Counted from the stretch's first letter, positions 37,549 through 47,987 are shown. The stretch is DNA of 64,000 nt from Fluviicola sp. (GCA_031260455.1 JAIRJW010000032.1:1-64000), one strand, 5' to 3'. The notes: generated by a model from the letters alone, not told the origin. A program made the numbers and translations.

Positions 37549-38262
37549 ATGAAACCTGCTTCAAAATTTAACAAATGGACCCGCGATCTGCTTCATGTGC
37601 TCTACCCTCAGAACTGCCTGATTTGTCAATATGAATTCAACCAGTCCAGACTGGCCATCTGCCCGGTTTGCATCAGTGAATTATCCTACACGAATTTCGA
37701 GGATTATTCCGAAGCAACCAACCTGGATAAACTTTTCTGGGGACGTGTGAATTTATCCGGAACTTATGCCCTGCTGCGCTTCAAACAGCAAAGTTCCACC
37801 CAACGCATTCTTCATGAGCTCAAATACAATAACAACCCTGAAATCGGGCTATACTTCGGAAGAGAAATGGGAGCTATTCTCAAGCAACTGCCAGTCTTTT
37901 CAGATATGGATGCACTTATTCCTGTTCCGCTCCACCCCAAAAAGGAATTCATCCGCGGATACAACCAGGCGGAGGTCATCTGCAAAGGAATTTCCGAAAC
38001 AACTCAGGTTTCCTTGCGAAAGGATTTGTTGAAGAGGACCTCTTTTACAGAAAGTCAGACCAAAAAAAGCCGGACTTCCCGTTGGGACAATATGCAAAAC
38101 CGGTTCGCCATCCGAGGTCGGAAAGAATACGGGCTGAGGCATTTGGTTGTCGTGGATGATGTGGCAACCACCGGATCAACGCTGGAAACCTGTGTCAGAA
38201 TTTTGCAGGACCGGTTTCCCAAAACCCAAATCAGTATTGTCGTCTTGGCGGTAGCGGAATGA
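37549..38262 (+). CDS. ComF-family phosphoribosyltransferase-like protein
   Basis: A 237-residue ComF-type protein. The N-terminal zinc-binding part has the pairs CLIC and CPVC (YPQNCLICQYEF; AICPVCISEL), and the C-terminal PRTase-like fold has VVVDDVATTGSTLETC near 205-220 and IPVPLHPKKEFIRGYNQAE near 130. In naturally competent bacteria ComF is needed for DNA uptake; whether this organism is competent is not shown here. The frame is open upstream to 37456, but I start at the ATG at 37549 (MKPASKFNKWTRDLLHVLYP) because the extra residues overlap the leader inverted repeat and do not look like the family. Confidence 0.88.
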   Translation: MKPASKFNKWTRDLLHVLYPQNCLICQYEFNQSRLAICPVCISELSYTNFEDYSEATNLDKLFWGRVNLSGTYALLRFKQQSSTQRILHELKYNNNPEIGLYFGREMGAILKQLPVFSDMDALIPVPLHPKKEFIRGYNQAEVICKGISETTQVSLRKDLLKRTSFTESQTKKSRTSRWDNMQNRFAIRGRKEYGLRHLVVVDDVATTGSTLETCVRILQDRFPKTQISIVVLAVAE

Positions 38263-38456
38263 GCCTGGAAATGCAAAATTTAAAAACCCATTCTGAAATT
38301 TTATTTCTGCCGGAAAAATACCCGGATTATACCGAATATCAACACACAACTCTTTGTTTCATGCCATTCACCAAATTCAAAAGCCAAACATCAAAGTTCA
38401 ATGATTTAGATATTTAAATCCTTTGATTTTTTCTTCTTTTTGAACAACTTTGCTTC

Positions 38457-39494
38457 ATGAAGGTATTAATCGTTGGGGGAGGTGTAGCAGGAATCTGCCT
38501 GACTCATGAATTGCTGAAAAAGGGGAATAATGTTCGCTTACTGGACAATAACCGGAATGTATCTTCTGCAGTTGCCGCCGGACTGATCAATCCCCTGGTA
38601 TTTCGCAGAATGACTCTGAGTTGGCGCGTTTCCGAGCTGCTTCCTTATGCTTACCGGACTTACCGGGAGATCGAAGAACTTACCGGTGTTTCGTTTCTGC
38701 ATCCATTAGTGATCCGTCGTTTGTTTGCTTCTCAGCAGGAACTGGAATTCTGGCAAAAGAAACAACTGCTTCCGGAATTTGAACCGTATATGGAATTACT
38801 CACGGAAGCCGATCTTTCATTCCCATTAGAACAAAATACTTTCGGAACCGGAAGAGTGAAACAGGCTTCCTATATTGATACCACACCTTTTCTTAAAGGA
38901 AACCGGGATTATTTCAAAACAATGGGAATTCTGCAGGAAGAGACTTTTGAACAGGAACACCTGAATCCTCAAACAGCCATTTACAAAGGAGAAACTTACG
39001 ATTACATTCTTTTCGCAGAAGGAAAAAACGGGAAATACAACCCGTTTTTCAGCTACCTGCCTTTGCAGCAAACCAAAGGAGAATTGCTGACTATTCAATC
39101 CGACAAGATTTATTCCGAAGAATCCCTGAATCGCAAATGTTTCCTGCTTCCGCTCGGAAACGGCAAGTTCAAAGCAGGTTCGACCTACATTTGGGACACA
39201 GACAACACTAATCCGACCGAAGAAGGAGCGCAAACGATTGCGGAGAACCTGCAGTCGATTACTTCTGAAACGTACGAAATCCTGGAGCACCGCGCTGGTG
39301 TGAGACCAACTGTGCCGGACAGAAGGCCTTTAATCGGAAAGCACCCGGAATTCCCTCAACTGATTTTTGCCAACGGATTGGGAACAAAAGGATACATGCT
39401 GGCCCCGTTGATAGCACATGAATTGATCAATCACCTGCTTCACGGAAATCCACTGAACCCAGAATGCGATATTCAGCGGTACAAAAAAGATTAA
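38457..39494 (+). CDS. FAD-dependent oxidoreductase, DAO (glycine/D-amino-acid oxidase) family
   Basis: A 345-residue flavoprotein. The dinucleotide motif GGGVAGICLTHELLKKG opens the chain (residues 7-23), and the C-terminal part has the DAO-type EHRAGVRPTVPDRRPLIGKHPEF (about 280-302) and FANGLGTKGYMLAPLIAHEL. Members oxidise amines or amino acids with FAD in the cytoplasm; the substrate cannot be read from the sequence. ThiO-like and solo DAO proteins are both possible. It follows comF in the same direction, 194 bases later; the gap between shows no gene. Confidence 0.85.
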   Translation: MKVLIVGGGVAGICLTHELLKKGNNVRLLDNNRNVSSAVAAGLINPLVFRRMTLSWRVSELLPYAYRTYREIEELTGVSFLHPLVIRRLFASQQELEFWQKKQLLPEFEPYMELLTEADLSFPLEQNTFGTGRVKQASYIDTTPFLKGNRDYFKTMGILQEETFEQEHLNPQTAIYKGETYDYILFAEGKNGKYNPFFSYLPLQQTKGELLTIQSDKIYSEESLNRKCFLLPLGNGKFKAGSTYIWDTDNTNPTEEGAQTIAENLQSITSETYEILEHRAGVRPTVPDRRPLIGKHPEFPQLIFANGLGTKGYMLAPLIAHELINHLLHGNPLNPECDIQRYKKD

Positions 39495-39745
39495 ATGAGG
39501 TTTGAGAGTCCTGTTTTTTCTTTGGCGGATAACCCCATTTTTGATTAAAACGAAAAGTATAAAAAATACTATTTTATAAATTTATAATATTATGTAAAAA
39601 GTCTGATTTCACTGCTATTCCGGACGAATTTCACCAAAATCTGCACTTTAAAACGTGCCACCAGTTTAACTGATCCCTTGATGAATTCCTGGAAAAAGAG
39701 CTTCTCCCAATGATTACATTACCTTTCCGCGAAAAGCAGCTCCCA

Positions 39746-41971
39746 TCAGGTTCGGAGAATATCTTTCAAGTAAATGTGGATCCGCTTGTTCAACCCCACA
39801 ATCCAGATTACATCGTCTGCCTGGAACATAATATCCGGATCCGGGTTAACGATTCGATTTTCATCCCGTTCCAGCCCTACAATAATTCCTTTACACCTTT
39901 CGCGCATTTGGGAATCCCGCATTGATTGTCCGATGAGATTTGAACCTTCCGGAATGGAAAAAGAATGCAGGCCAACCTGGGAAATTTCGGATCTCAGATC
40001 TTCTTTGGATTCTTTTACCTCAATATAGTCCGTAAACAGGGAAAGCTGTTCGTCCGTCCCAATCACGGAAATCACATCATTAGGATAAAGCACATCTTCC
40101 TGCCGTGGAATATTGACCATCAGATCTCCCCGCTCAATGATCACGATATTCACACCGTAAGTTTCTCTGAGTTTCATGGCACCCAAAGACCGTCCGATAA
40201 TCGGTGAACGTGCTTCCAAAGTAAACGTTGTCAAGTGAGAATCCCATGGTGCAAGCACATTTCGATTCTTTTCCTCCTCTGCACGTTCGCGCTCGTGCAG
40301 GTTCAGAAGAAAACGAGATTCGATCTTCCCGTAGAAACGCTTGATCCGATGACGTTGTTTAATGAAAAACATAGCCGCTACAAGCACCCCGATAAATGCT
40401 GTGAGCGGAGAATAGTATTTTGCAAAAACGAATCCCACGAAAAAAATCGCCAGGGCAATCCGCGAAATGATTAATGCCAGCAACGGTCCACGATACAAGG
40501 GTTTCAGCCAAATATTTGCATATATCCGGGAAGGGCCTCTTCTGAAAGCCAATGCATACAGAAAAGGCGCAATTATGAGTAAAGTAAGTGAAACAACGAA
40601 CAGGTTCTTCCACTTACTTGCTTCAAAAAACGGTGCCAGAAACTGGTTTGCAAGCAGAATAATACTGATAATGACCACTGAAAAAATAAGTGTGTTGATG
40701 ACGTAAAAACGAATCAGTTTTTTCCAGTCACTTGCTTCCGTAACCTGCTGGGTTCCCAAACTGTATTTATACAGGCGGTTCTTCCATCTTTCAGGAGTTT
40801 TCAGCGTAACCCAATCCGATACTTTTCCCGAAAAGCCAATCATATACGGAGTAGTAAACGTAGTGATGACCGATACTGCAACAGCCACCGGGTAGAGAAA
40901 ATCGCTTGTCACATTCAGTGTAATACCCAGCGTTGCAATAATAAACGAGAATTCCCCGATCTGGGATAAACTCATTCCGGTTTGAACTGCTACTTTGATC
41001 GGCTGACCTGCAAATAAAGCTCCAACCGAAGCAAAAACGGGTTTCCCAAACAAAAGCACCAGGGTCGAAATTCCGATCGGAAGCGCATATTCCACCAGCA
41101 TACCCGGATTGAGCAGCATTCCGACTGATACGAAGAAAATGGCCCCAAACAGGTCTTTCACCGACTGCACCAAATGCTCAATCCGTTCCACTTTCGGCGT
41201 TTCTGCCAGGATCGACCCCATGATAAATGCACCCAAAGCTGGCGAAAATCCTGCCTGGGAAGAAAGAACAACCATCAGGAAACAAAGTGCCAGGGAAACC
41301 ACCAGAAGCGTTTCATCATTCAGGTATTTTTTAAGCTTTTTGAATAAGGTGGGCAGGAAAAAGATTCCGGAAACGAACCACAAGACAAGAAAAAACACCA
41401 GTTTTCCAATGGAATAGATCATTTCCATTCCTTCAAAGGAACGACTGATCGAAACGGTTGACAAAACAACCATCAGGAGAACAGCTACCAAGTCTTCGAT
41501 GACGAGTGCCCCAAGTACAATCCCAGCAAATTTCTGGCTCTTCACACTCAATTCATCAAAAGCACGGAAGATAATCGTAGTGGATGCAATACTGAGAATT
41601 CCTCCCATGAACAAACTATCCATCATGTTCCAGCCGAGAATCACACCGGCGTTGTAGCCGACTAGGAAAGTCATCCCAACTCCCATCAGGGATGTAATCA
41701 CAGCAACGTTGCCAACTTTGAGTAATTTTTTGAAACTGAACTCCAGTCCGAGACCGAAAAGCAGGAAAATCACCCCGATATCCGCCCAGATTTTGATTCC
41801 CTCCGATTCCACAACCGTCGGGAAGAAATTGAAATAGGGTCCTACGGCAACTCCCGCAATAATGTATCCCAATACGACCGGCTGGTGCAACATTTTAAAA
41901 ATGATCGTCATTACTGCTGCTGCGCCTAAAATTAATGCAAGATCTATAATTAACTCCGGAACGTGACCCAT
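39746..41971 (-). CDS. CPA2-type cation:proton antiporter with C-terminal TrkA_C domains
   Basis: A 741-residue membrane transporter. Residues 1-390 form the Na+/H+ exchanger fold with about 12 membrane segments (ILGAAAVMTIIFKMLHQPVVL GYIIAGV; GLGLEFSFKKLLKVG; SQAGFSPALGAFIMGSIL with the ion-binding type Asp/Glu region). A second membrane block follows at about 425-560. The C-terminus has two TrkA_C-like units (ARSPIIGRSLGAMKLRETYG with DLMVNIPRQEDVLYPNDVI; and EGSNLIGQSMRDSQMRERCK with PDPDIMFQADDVIWIVG). KefB-like proteins exchange K+ or Na+ for protons. No TrkA_N nucleotide domain is visible. Single gene. Confidence 0.9.
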   Translation of the reverse strand: MGHVPELIIDLALILGAAAVMTIIFKMLHQPVVLGYIIAGVAVGPYFNFFPTVVESEGIKIWADIGVIFLLFGLGLEFSFKKLLKVGNVAVITSLMGVGMTFLVGYNAGVILGWNMMDSLFMGGILSIASTTIIFRAFDELSVKSQKFAGIVLGALVIEDLVAVLLMVVLSTVSISRSFEGMEMIYSIGKLVFFLVLWFVSGIFFLPTLFKKLKKYLNDETLLVVSLALCFLMVVLSSQAGFSPALGAFIMGSILAETPKVERIEHLVQSVKDLFGAIFFVSVGMLLNPGMLVEYALPIGISTLVLLFGKPVFASVGALFAGQPIKVAVQTGMSLSQIGEFSFIIATLGITLNVTSDFLYPVAVAVSVITTFTTPYMIGFSGKVSDWVTLKTPERWKNRLYKYSLGTQQVTEASDWKKLIRFYVINTLIFSVVIISIILLANQFLAPFFEASKWKNLFVVSLTLLIIAPFLYALAFRRGPSRIYANIWLKPLYRGPLLALIISRIALAIFFVGFVFAKYYSPLTAFIGVLVAAMFFIKQRHRIKRFYGKIESRFLLNLHERERAEEEKNRNVLAPWDSHLTTFTLEARSPIIGRSLGAMKLRETYGVNIVIIERGDLMVNIPRQEDVLYPNDVISVIGTDEQLSLFTDYIEVKESKEDLRSEISQVGLHSFSIPEGSNLIGQSMRDSQMRERCKGIIVGLERDENRIVNPDPDIMFQADDVIWIVGLNKRIHIYLKDILRT

Positions 41972-42167
41972 TAAAAAGCGTTTATGTTTCTAAAAAGAAA
42001 CTTATTTGTGATTTTTCTAAAATTAGGAAAAATGACCTGGTTTCGGCTTAAAAACAGGTTAAAACTCTGAAAAACTTGTGAAAAATGATTAAAAACGGTA
42101 ACGAACGGGTCGTATAATCTCAAAAGCTGTTATCTAACTCTCTCGAATCATAATGCGTGACTTTGAT

Positions 42168-42190
42168 ACATCACGCTTTTTTCTTTGTAG
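42168..42190. repeat. Copy of the tRNA-fMet terminator side, 178 bp from the original
   Basis: A 23-bp stretch (from ACATCACGC to CTTTGTAG) is repeated exactly at 42346-42368, where it is the 3' end of the tRNA-fMet gene plus its trailer. Here the tRNA body is missing. It is preceded by GCGTGA, so a hairpin GCGTGA / TCACGC followed by T6 is formed on the plus strand. Confidence 0.75.
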
Positions 42191-42330
42191 ACTATAGTCG
42201 AATTTATCAGGATTTAATGGCAATAATTAATTTGTAATTCGCAATCAAACACGCTCTCACTCTCAATTCTCACACTAGAAAAAAGCAAGGTGTCCAAAAG
42301 TGTGAGTGCGAGTTTTGGAGGAAAAGAAAA

Positions 42331-42362
42331 AAGCGCAATGTTTACACATCACGCTTTTTTCT
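42331..42362 (-). terminator. Terminator of the tRNA-fMet gene
   Basis: On the minus strand AGAAAAAAGCG pairs with CGCTTTTTTCT, with an ATGT/ACAT inner pair around a 4-base loop, ending in T6. It lies just after the tRNA 3' end. Confidence 0.75.
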
Positions 42363-42365
42363 TTG

Positions 42366-42438
<73 letters not shown>

Positions 42439-42501
42439 ATATATCTTTTGATTGATTCTTGCTGTTTCTGCTTACTAACTATCGCTTCTGTTAGTGGAGT
42501 G

Positions 42502-42531
42502 CAAAGATACATACTTTTTGTCAATAAACAA
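42502..42531 (-). promoter_or_regulatory. Promoter of tRNA-fMet
   Basis: Minus strand TTG (42531-42529), 19 bases, TATCTTTG (42509-42502), 63 bases before the tRNA start. Full fit to the Bacteroidetes consensus. The remainder of 42532-42800 shows no gene. Confidence 0.65.
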
Positions 42532-42808
42532 GGGTTTCTGAAAAAACTTTTGATCATTTTCATTTCAGGACAAAATCTAATACTTAAATTAACACGCAGA
42601 ATGTCTCTAAAGGACCTCCACGGGAAACTTCAAAAAGTTGCGTTTATGATCGGAAGCTTTTAGAACAAAGTGGATACTTTAACAAGCGTTTTCATTTGTC
42701 CCCGCACTATTCAGAGCCACCGCCATTCAAAAGAATGCCTGCAATTCCTTACCCAAAGAGAAACCATTTTAATCCGTAACTCAGTCTTCAAAAGCCATCG
42801 CTTTTTCT

Positions 42809-42816
42809 TATCTTTG
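42809..42816 (+). promoter_or_regulatory. Likely -7 element before era
   Basis: TATCTTTG with TTC (not TTG) 19 bases upstream at 42787-42789; the ATG at 42835 is 18 bases after it. Confidence 0.5.
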
Positions 42817-42834
42817 CACCAAAATTTCTGAATT

Positions 42835-43710
42835 ATGTCTCACAAATCAGCTTTCGTAAACATCGTTGGCAGCCCGAATGTGGGTAAATCAACACTTATG
42901 AACGGGTTAGTGGGCGAAAAGCTTTCCATCGTTACCTCCAAAGCACAAACAACGCGGCACCGGATTCACGGGCTGGTGAACGGAGACGATTATCAGATTG
43001 TTTTCTCGGACACTCCCGGAGTGGTGAACGCTTCCTACAAATTGCACGAGGCGATGATGAGCTATGTGGAAAGTTCATTCAAAGATGCAGATATCCTGTT
43101 GTTTATCACGGACATGACCGAATCGGAAATGAACCACAAGGAAACGCTGGAGCGCATCATTAAACTGAAAATTCCGGTTTTGCTGATCATCAATAAGATT
43201 GATCTGGGAGACCAGGAAAAAGTAGTTGAACGCCGCCAGTACTGGCAGGAACGTGTTCCGAATGCAGAAATTATCCCGATTTCGGCACTTCACAAATTCA
43301 ACATTGAACGGATCTGGGAACGCATCCTGGAACTCGCTCCGGAAGGTCCGGCTTACTTTGATAAAGACGAATTGTCTGACCGTCCGATGCGTTTCTTCAT
43401 TTCGGAAATGATCCGCGAAAAAATCTTTCTGCACTGTGACAAGGAAGTTCCCTATGCGTGTCAGGTAGAGATCGAATCTTACAAGGAGTCGGAAAGTATC
43501 GTTCACATCCGGGCATTGATCATTGTGGAGCGCGACTCTCAGAAAGGAATTATCATCGGGAAAAAAGGCGATATGCTGAAACGAATCGGTCGTGATGCGC
43601 GCTTCGACATGGAGGCTTTCCTGGGTCAGAAGGTCTTCCTGGAAACTTTTGTGAAAGTGGATAAAGACTGGAGAACCAGTGAACAAAAATTAAAAAAGTA
43701 CGGGTATTAA
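42835..43710 (+). CDS. era: GTPase Era
   Basis: Binds 16S rRNA and helps finish the small ribosomal subunit. The 291 residues show the G1 loop GSPNVGKST near 12, the switch and G3 (DTPG near 60), G4 (NKID near 122) and a C-terminal KH domain (GIIIGKKGDMLKRIGRDARFDME near 240) that contacts RNA. Complete and of the usual length. der follows after 54 bases in the same direction, a pairing known in many flavobacteria, so the two ribosome-assembly GTPases may share a transcript. Confidence 0.97.
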   Translation: MSHKSAFVNIVGSPNVGKSTLMNGLVGEKLSIVTSKAQTTRHRIHGLVNGDDYQIVFSDTPGVVNASYKLHEAMMSYVESSFKDADILLFITDMTESEMNHKETLERIIKLKIPVLLIINKIDLGDQEKVVERRQYWQERVPNAEIIPISALHKFNIERIWERILELAPEGPAYFDKDELSDRPMRFFISEMIREKIFLHCDKEVPYACQVEIESYKESESIVHIRALIIVERDSQKGIIIGKKGDMLKRIGRDARFDMEAFLGQKVFLETFVKVDKDWRTSEQKLKKYGY

Positions 43711-43764
43711 AACCTGGGATTATCTATAACGCAGTGCTGTGAAGTACGTCTAAAACAACAAAGA

Positions 43765-45075
43765 ATGGGAAATATTATTGCCATCGTAGGACGACCGAAT
43801 GTCGGGAAGTCTACTCTTTTTAACCGCTTAACAGAAAGTTCCCACGCTATCGTAAAAGAAGTCAGTGGTGTGACACGTGACCGCATCTACGGTCGTGGCG
43901 AATGGAACGGAATTCCTTTTTCCGTTATTGATACCGGCGGTTATGTAAAAGGTTCGGAAGATATTTTCGAAGGAGAAATCCGCAAACAGGTTGAAATCGC
44001 TATTGAAGAGGCAAACGTGATTTTGTTTGTTGTGGATGCAACCACCGGGATCGTGGACCTGGATGAGAAAGTGGCGAACCTGTTGCGCAAAACGAAGAAG
44101 AAAATTTTGGTTATCGCCAATAAAGTGGATAATAACGACCGCATCGGAATGTCGGCTGAATTCTGGTCCTTCGGATTAGGGGACGTTTATGATCTTTCTG
44201 CTGCAAACGGTTCGGGAACGGGAGAAATCCTGGATGAAGTGGTAAAATACTTTGACAAAGAAGATCCACGTGGAGAAGAAGAAGCCGGTTTGCCGCGGAT
44301 TGCTGTTGTTGGAAAACCGAATGTCGGAAAATCTTCCATGATCAACGCTTTAACTGGAGAAGAGCGAAATATTGTAACCAATATTTCCGGCACAACGCGG
44401 GATTCTATTGATACGCGTTATAAGGCTTTCGGTTTCGATTTCATGTTGATCGACACGGCTGGAATCCGCAAGAAAGCAAAGGTAACGGAAGATATTGAGT
44501 ATTATTCGGTATTGCGCTCTGTCCGCACAATCGAAAATTCGGATGTCTGCATCTTCATGATCGATGCAACGGAAGGAATTCAGAAACAGGATCTGACTAT
44601 TTATTACATGATTGAGAAAAACCACAAAGGGGTAGTTGTTCTGGTTAATAAATGGGATTTGGTAGAGAAAGACACTATGACGGCTGTGGAATATGAGAAG
44701 AAATTGCGAAGCGAGCTGGCTCCTTTCAACGATGTTCCGATCATTTTCACTTCTGCCATTACTAAACAGCGTATTCACAAAGCTTTGGAAATGGCCATGG
44801 AGGTTTATGAAAACAGAACCCGAAAAATCTCTACTTCCGAATTAAATGATGTGTTATTGCCAATTATTGACAGCAATCCGCCACCGTCTTTAAAAGGAAA
44901 ATATGTGAAGATTAAATACGTGCAGCAGTTGCCTACTCATGCGCCAGCTTTTGCTTTCTTCTGTAATTTGCCCCAGTATATCCCAGATTCGTATAAGCGC
45001 TTTCTGGAAAACAGGCTTCGTGAGATGTATAACTTCAATGGAGTTCCGGTTCGGATTTACTTCAGAAAGAAATAA
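43765..45075 (+). CDS. der: Ribosome-associated GTPase Der (EngA)
   Basis: Has the two tandem GTPase domains typical of Der, which acts in large-subunit assembly. Domain 1: GRPNVGKST (8-16), DTGG (57-60), NKVD (about 118-121). Domain 2: GKPNVGKSS (about 181), DTAG (about 230), NKWD (about 294). The C-terminal KH-like part follows ([25 protein letters not shown]). 436 residues, complete. Start chosen at the ATG 43765 ([16 protein letters not shown]), the only one in place. A strong terminator follows and the next gene is convergent. Confidence 0.97.
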   Translation: MGNIIAIVGRPNVGKSTLFNRLTESSHAIVKEVSGVTRDRIYGRGEWNGIPFSVIDTGGYVKGSEDIFEGEIRKQVEIAIEEANVILFVVDATTGIVDLDEKVANLLRKTKKKILVIANKVDNNDRIGMSAEFWSFGLGDVYDLSAANGSGTGEILDEVVKYFDKEDPRGEEEAGLPRIAVVGKPNVGKSSMINALTGEERNIVTNISGTTRDSIDTRYKAFGFDFMLIDTAGIRKKAKVTEDIEYYSVLRSVRTIENSDVCIFMIDATEGIQKQDLTIYYMIEKNHKGVVVLVNKWDLVEKDTMTAVEYEKKLRSELAPFNDVPIIFTSAITKQRIHKALEMAMEVYENRTRKISTSELNDVLLPIIDSNPPPSLKGKYVKIKYVQQLPTHAPAFAFFCNLPQYIPDSYKRFLENRLREMYNFNGVPVRIYFRKK

Positions 45076-45131
45076 CGCAGTTTATTTAATTACCCTGGAA
45101 CTAGTGGATAAGTACACTTATCCCAAAAAGT

Positions 45132-45159
45132 AAAAAACCTCGCTGTAGCGAGGTTTTTT
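45132..45159. terminator. Bidirectional terminator between der and the MBL gene
   Basis: AAAAAACCTCGC, 4-base loop, GCGAGGTTTTTT. Perfect 12-bp stem with A6 and T6, so it can end transcription from both convergent genes. Confidence 0.9.
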
Positions 45160-45161
45160 GT

Positions 45162-45803
45162 TTAAAACTGTAAAATATAATTGGTTCTTTTTTCTTCTCC
45201 GATAGTTGTTATCGGACCATGACCCGGATAAACAACTGTATTTTCCGGCAAAGTAAAAATCCGTTCATGAATTGTTTTTTTCAATACTTCCATTGATCCG
45301 CCAGGCAAATCAACCCGGCCAAAACTTCCTTTGAAAAGAATATCTCCACCAATCAAAATTCCACTGGCAGCATGATAAAAAGCCACATGGCCTACAGAAT
45401 GTCCAGGACCAAAAATAACCTCCAGTTCCAGTTCTCCAAAGCGAAGAATTTCCTTGTCTTCAACAAAAACCGTTGGTTCCGGCGAAGGAACATAAGCCGA
45501 TAATCCATACATCTGGGCCGACCGCTCTGCAAAACTGAGTGTAAACAACTCTTCTTTATGAACCATCAAAGGAACCCGGAAAGTCTCCACACAAAATGCA
45601 TTTCCCATAATATGATCGATGTGGCAATGTGTATTCAACACCGCATGCACCTTTAAGTTATTGTCCTTAATAAAATCCATCCATTCCTGCTGTTCATAAC
45701 GATCATAACAGCTCGGATCTATAATCACTGCATCTCTTTGGTCATTGTAAACCACCGAGCCATTTTGCTGAACAGGATTTCCCGTAAAAATTTGAACTTT
45801 CAT
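45162..45803 (-). CDS. MBL-fold metallohydrolase, glyoxalase II-like
   Basis: A 213-residue metallo-beta-lactamase fold enzyme. The HxHxDH metal site is seen as NTHCHIDH (about 58-65), further ligands in GPGHSVGHVA (near 133) and the Asp in IGGDILF (near 152), then VYPGHGP (near 193). The length and pattern fit the hydroxyacylglutathione-hydrolase-like group, but the substrate could differ. It lies 22 bases after the PAP2-like gene and ends three bases from the terminator at 45132. Confidence 0.9.
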   Translation of the reverse strand: MKVQIFTGNPVQQNGSVVYNDQRDAVIIDPSCYDRYEQQEWMDFIKDNNLKVHAVLNTHCHIDHIMGNAFCVETFRVPLMVHKEELFTLSFAERSAQMYGLSAYVPSPEPTVFVEDKEILRFGELELEVIFGPGHSVGHVAFYHAASGILIGGDILFKGSFGRVDLPGGSMEVLKKTIHERIFTLPENTVVYPGHGPITTIGEEKRTNYILQF

Positions 45804-45825
45804 TTAACGAATAACATTAATTAAC

Positions 45826-46491
45826 TCAACTACTCCAAAAGAAGAATCCGATTCCCAGAACAAGGCTTATAAAGCCGATGGCAAAACCTGCCAATAACTG
45901 GGGCAAGCTGTGAAGTTTCAGGTACATTCTCGCAGACATGACAATTCCGCTGGTGATGAAAGCAAGAACCAGAATCCACATTGGGAAAATGAGCATTTCG
46001 CTGTAATAAGTGAATAAAAATCCTGTCAGAATCCCCATTCCGGTAGCGTGAAGGGAAACTTTCCAGCGAAATGTGAGTACCGTGCAAACAATGACCGCAA
46101 TTAATGAACCCAGGGACAATCCGAAGACAAAACGCGCTCCGGGAAGCCATCCGGGAACTTTATAAAGTAAAATTGCCAGTAAAGAAATTCCGAACAAAAC
46201 AACCATAATTGACGGAATAATGCGTTCTGTGCGTTTCTCCATCATTACCGAACTCACCGAGCCGCGCGTTTGAAGGAACAAAACAGTCAATGCAGGAGCA
46301 AGAAAGGAAAAGGAAGTGAACAAGTACAGGAAAACCTCTTTCGCTCTTACATCCAGTATGTACAAATTGTTATCCTGGGAGAAAGAATGCAAGTCTTCCC
46401 AATTCTCGATATACATGGCAATGGCTATAGCATAAACCGGGGCCAGTAACGGAAGAAAGATCCACGAAAGAATTTTAGAAACAGCTTTCAT
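45826..46491 (-). CDS. PAP2-like membrane protein
   Basis: A 221-residue membrane protein with about seven hydrophobic segments. The segment WKVSLHATGMGILTGFLF, followed by SARMYLKLHSLPQLLAGFAIG, looks like the KxSxHA and SR...H pattern of phosphatase PAP2 proteins, though the N-terminal K-x6-RP motif cannot be found, so enzymatic activity is not certain. Possibly lipid-phosphate related. Its ATG lies directly next to the rpoN stop (0 bases), a sign of coupled translation. The MBL gene follows. Confidence 0.7.
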   Translation of the reverse strand: MKAVSKILSWIFLPLLAPVYAIAIAMYIENWEDLHSFSQDNNLYILDVRAKEVFLYLFTSFSFLAPALTVLFLQTRGSVSSVMMEKRTERIIPSIMVVLFGISLLAILLYKVPGWLPGARFVFGLSLGSLIAVIVCTVLTFRWKVSLHATGMGILTGFLFTYYSEMLIFPMWILVLAFITSGIVMSARMYLKLHSLPQLLAGFAIGFISLVLGIGFFFWSS

Positions 46492-47943
46492 TTATAATTC
46501 TTTACGCAAACGTGCCACCGGAATATTGAGTTGTTCCCGATATTTGGCAATCGTTCTTCTTGCGATATTATATCCTTTATCGTTCAGTAATTTCGCCAGA
46601 TGTTCATCCGTTAACGGTTTCTTTTTATTCTCGGATTCAATAGCATCCGTCAAAATCTTCTTTACCTCCCTGGTCGAAACTTCTTCGCCGTTATCCGTAG
46701 AAAGTGATTCGGAGAAAAAGTATTTCAGAGAATACACACCGTAAGCTGTTTGAACATATTTCGAGTTGGCAACACGCGAAACCGTTGAAATATCCAGGTT
46801 GACAATTTCCGCAATATCTTTCAGGATCATCGGTTTCATGTTTGTTTCGTCGCCAGTCAGGAAGAAATCATACTGGTACATCATAATGGCATGCATTGTA
46901 GTATACAACGTTTGCTGTCGCTGACGAATCGCATCTATAAACCATTTTGCACCTTCCAGCTTTGACTTCACAAAAGTCAGTGCATCTTTATCTGCTTTGG
47001 ATGTTTTTGCACCTTCCGCGTAGCTTCTGAGCAACTGTTCATATTCCTTCGAAACTTTTAAATCCGGTGTATTTCTTCCGTTGATCGTCAATTCCAGTTT
47101 CCCGTCGAATTCCGTAATCATAAAATCCGGGATCACCTGCTGCACACTTTTCGAATTGTCTTTCAGCGAACCGCCCGGTTTCGGATTCAAACGGATAATT
47201 GCGTCAATAGCTTCTTTCAGATCTTCATCCCCGATCTCCAGTTTTTTCTGGATCTTGTCATAATGTTTCCTGGTAAACTCCCCGAAGTAATCTTCCAGGA
47301 TTTTTTTCGCTGTAAAAAGCGTGATATTTCCTTCCTGAACCCGTTCGATTTGTAATAAGAGGCATTCTCTCAGATCACGTGCGCCAATTCCCGCAGGATC
47401 AAGTTCCTGCACGATTTTCAAAACCTGCTCCACTTCCTCTTCTGTGACCATTACGTTAGAAGAAAAAGCCAGATCATCTACGATAGCATCAAGTTCGCGA
47501 TTCAGATATCCCGATTCATCCAGGTTCCCAATAATGGTATCCGCAATCTGAAACTGGGTATCATCCAGATCCAGCAGGTGCAATTGTTCTGTTAATTTAT
47601 CCTGGAATGACGAATCTACTGAAAGAGGAACACCACGTTCTTCATCATCTTTGCTTTTGTTATTTACCTGGGTCTTGTAATCGGGTGTATCGTCGTCAAA
47701 ATAATCACTGATGTCGAAATCGGTATCGAATTCGTTTTCATCGTCATTGTAATCATCATCCGGATCTTTATCAAACTCATCCACTTCTTCCATACCTTCA
47801 TCCAACGCTGGATTTTCTTCCAGTTCCTGCTTGATGCGCTGATCCAATTCCATAGTAGGGACCTGCAATAACTTCATCAATTGAATTTGCTGTGGAGAAA
47901 GCCTTTGCTCCAGTTTCTGGGTGAGCTGTTGCCTTAGTGCCAT
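46492..47943 (-). CDS. rpoN: RNA polymerase sigma-54 factor
   Basis: Alternative sigma factor of the sigma-54 type, which needs bacterial enhancer-binding ATPases to open promoters. Region I is Gln/Leu-rich (LTQKLEQRLSPQQIQLMKLL); an unusually acidic region II (DEFDKDPDDDYNDDENEFD) follows; the core-binding part is at about 130-300; the RpoN box ARRTIAKYRE is at about 461-470 and the protein ends soon after. 483 residues, complete. Upstream lies an 8-bp tandem repeat (47988-48027), which could influence expression. The gene is first of a three-gene unit. Confidence 0.96.
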   Translation of the reverse strand: MALRQQLTQKLEQRLSPQQIQLMKLLQVPTMELDQRIKQELEENPALDEGMEEVDEFDKDPDDDYNDDENEFDTDFDISDYFDDDTPDYKTQVNNKSKDDEERGVPLSVDSSFQDKLTEQLHLLDLDDTQFQIADTIIGNLDESGYLNRELDAIVDDLAFSSNVMVTEEEVEQVLKIVQELDPAGIGARDLRECLLLQIERVQEGNITLFTAKKILEDYFGEFTRKHYDKIQKKLEIGDEDLKEAIDAIIRLNPKPGGSLKDNSKSVQQVIPDFMITEFDGKLELTINGRNTPDLKVSKEYEQLLRSYAEGAKTSKADKDALTFVKSKLEGAKWFIDAIRQRQQTLYTTMHAIMMYQYDFFLTGDETNMKPMILKDIAEIVNLDISTVSRVANSKYVQTAYGVYSLKYFFSESLSTDNGEEVSTREVKKILTDAIESENKKKPLTDEHLAKLLNDKGYNIARRTIAKYREQLNIPVARLRKEL

Positions 47944-47987
47944 GTAGGGTTTTTATTCTTATTCTAATATTATGGTTAAATCATCAA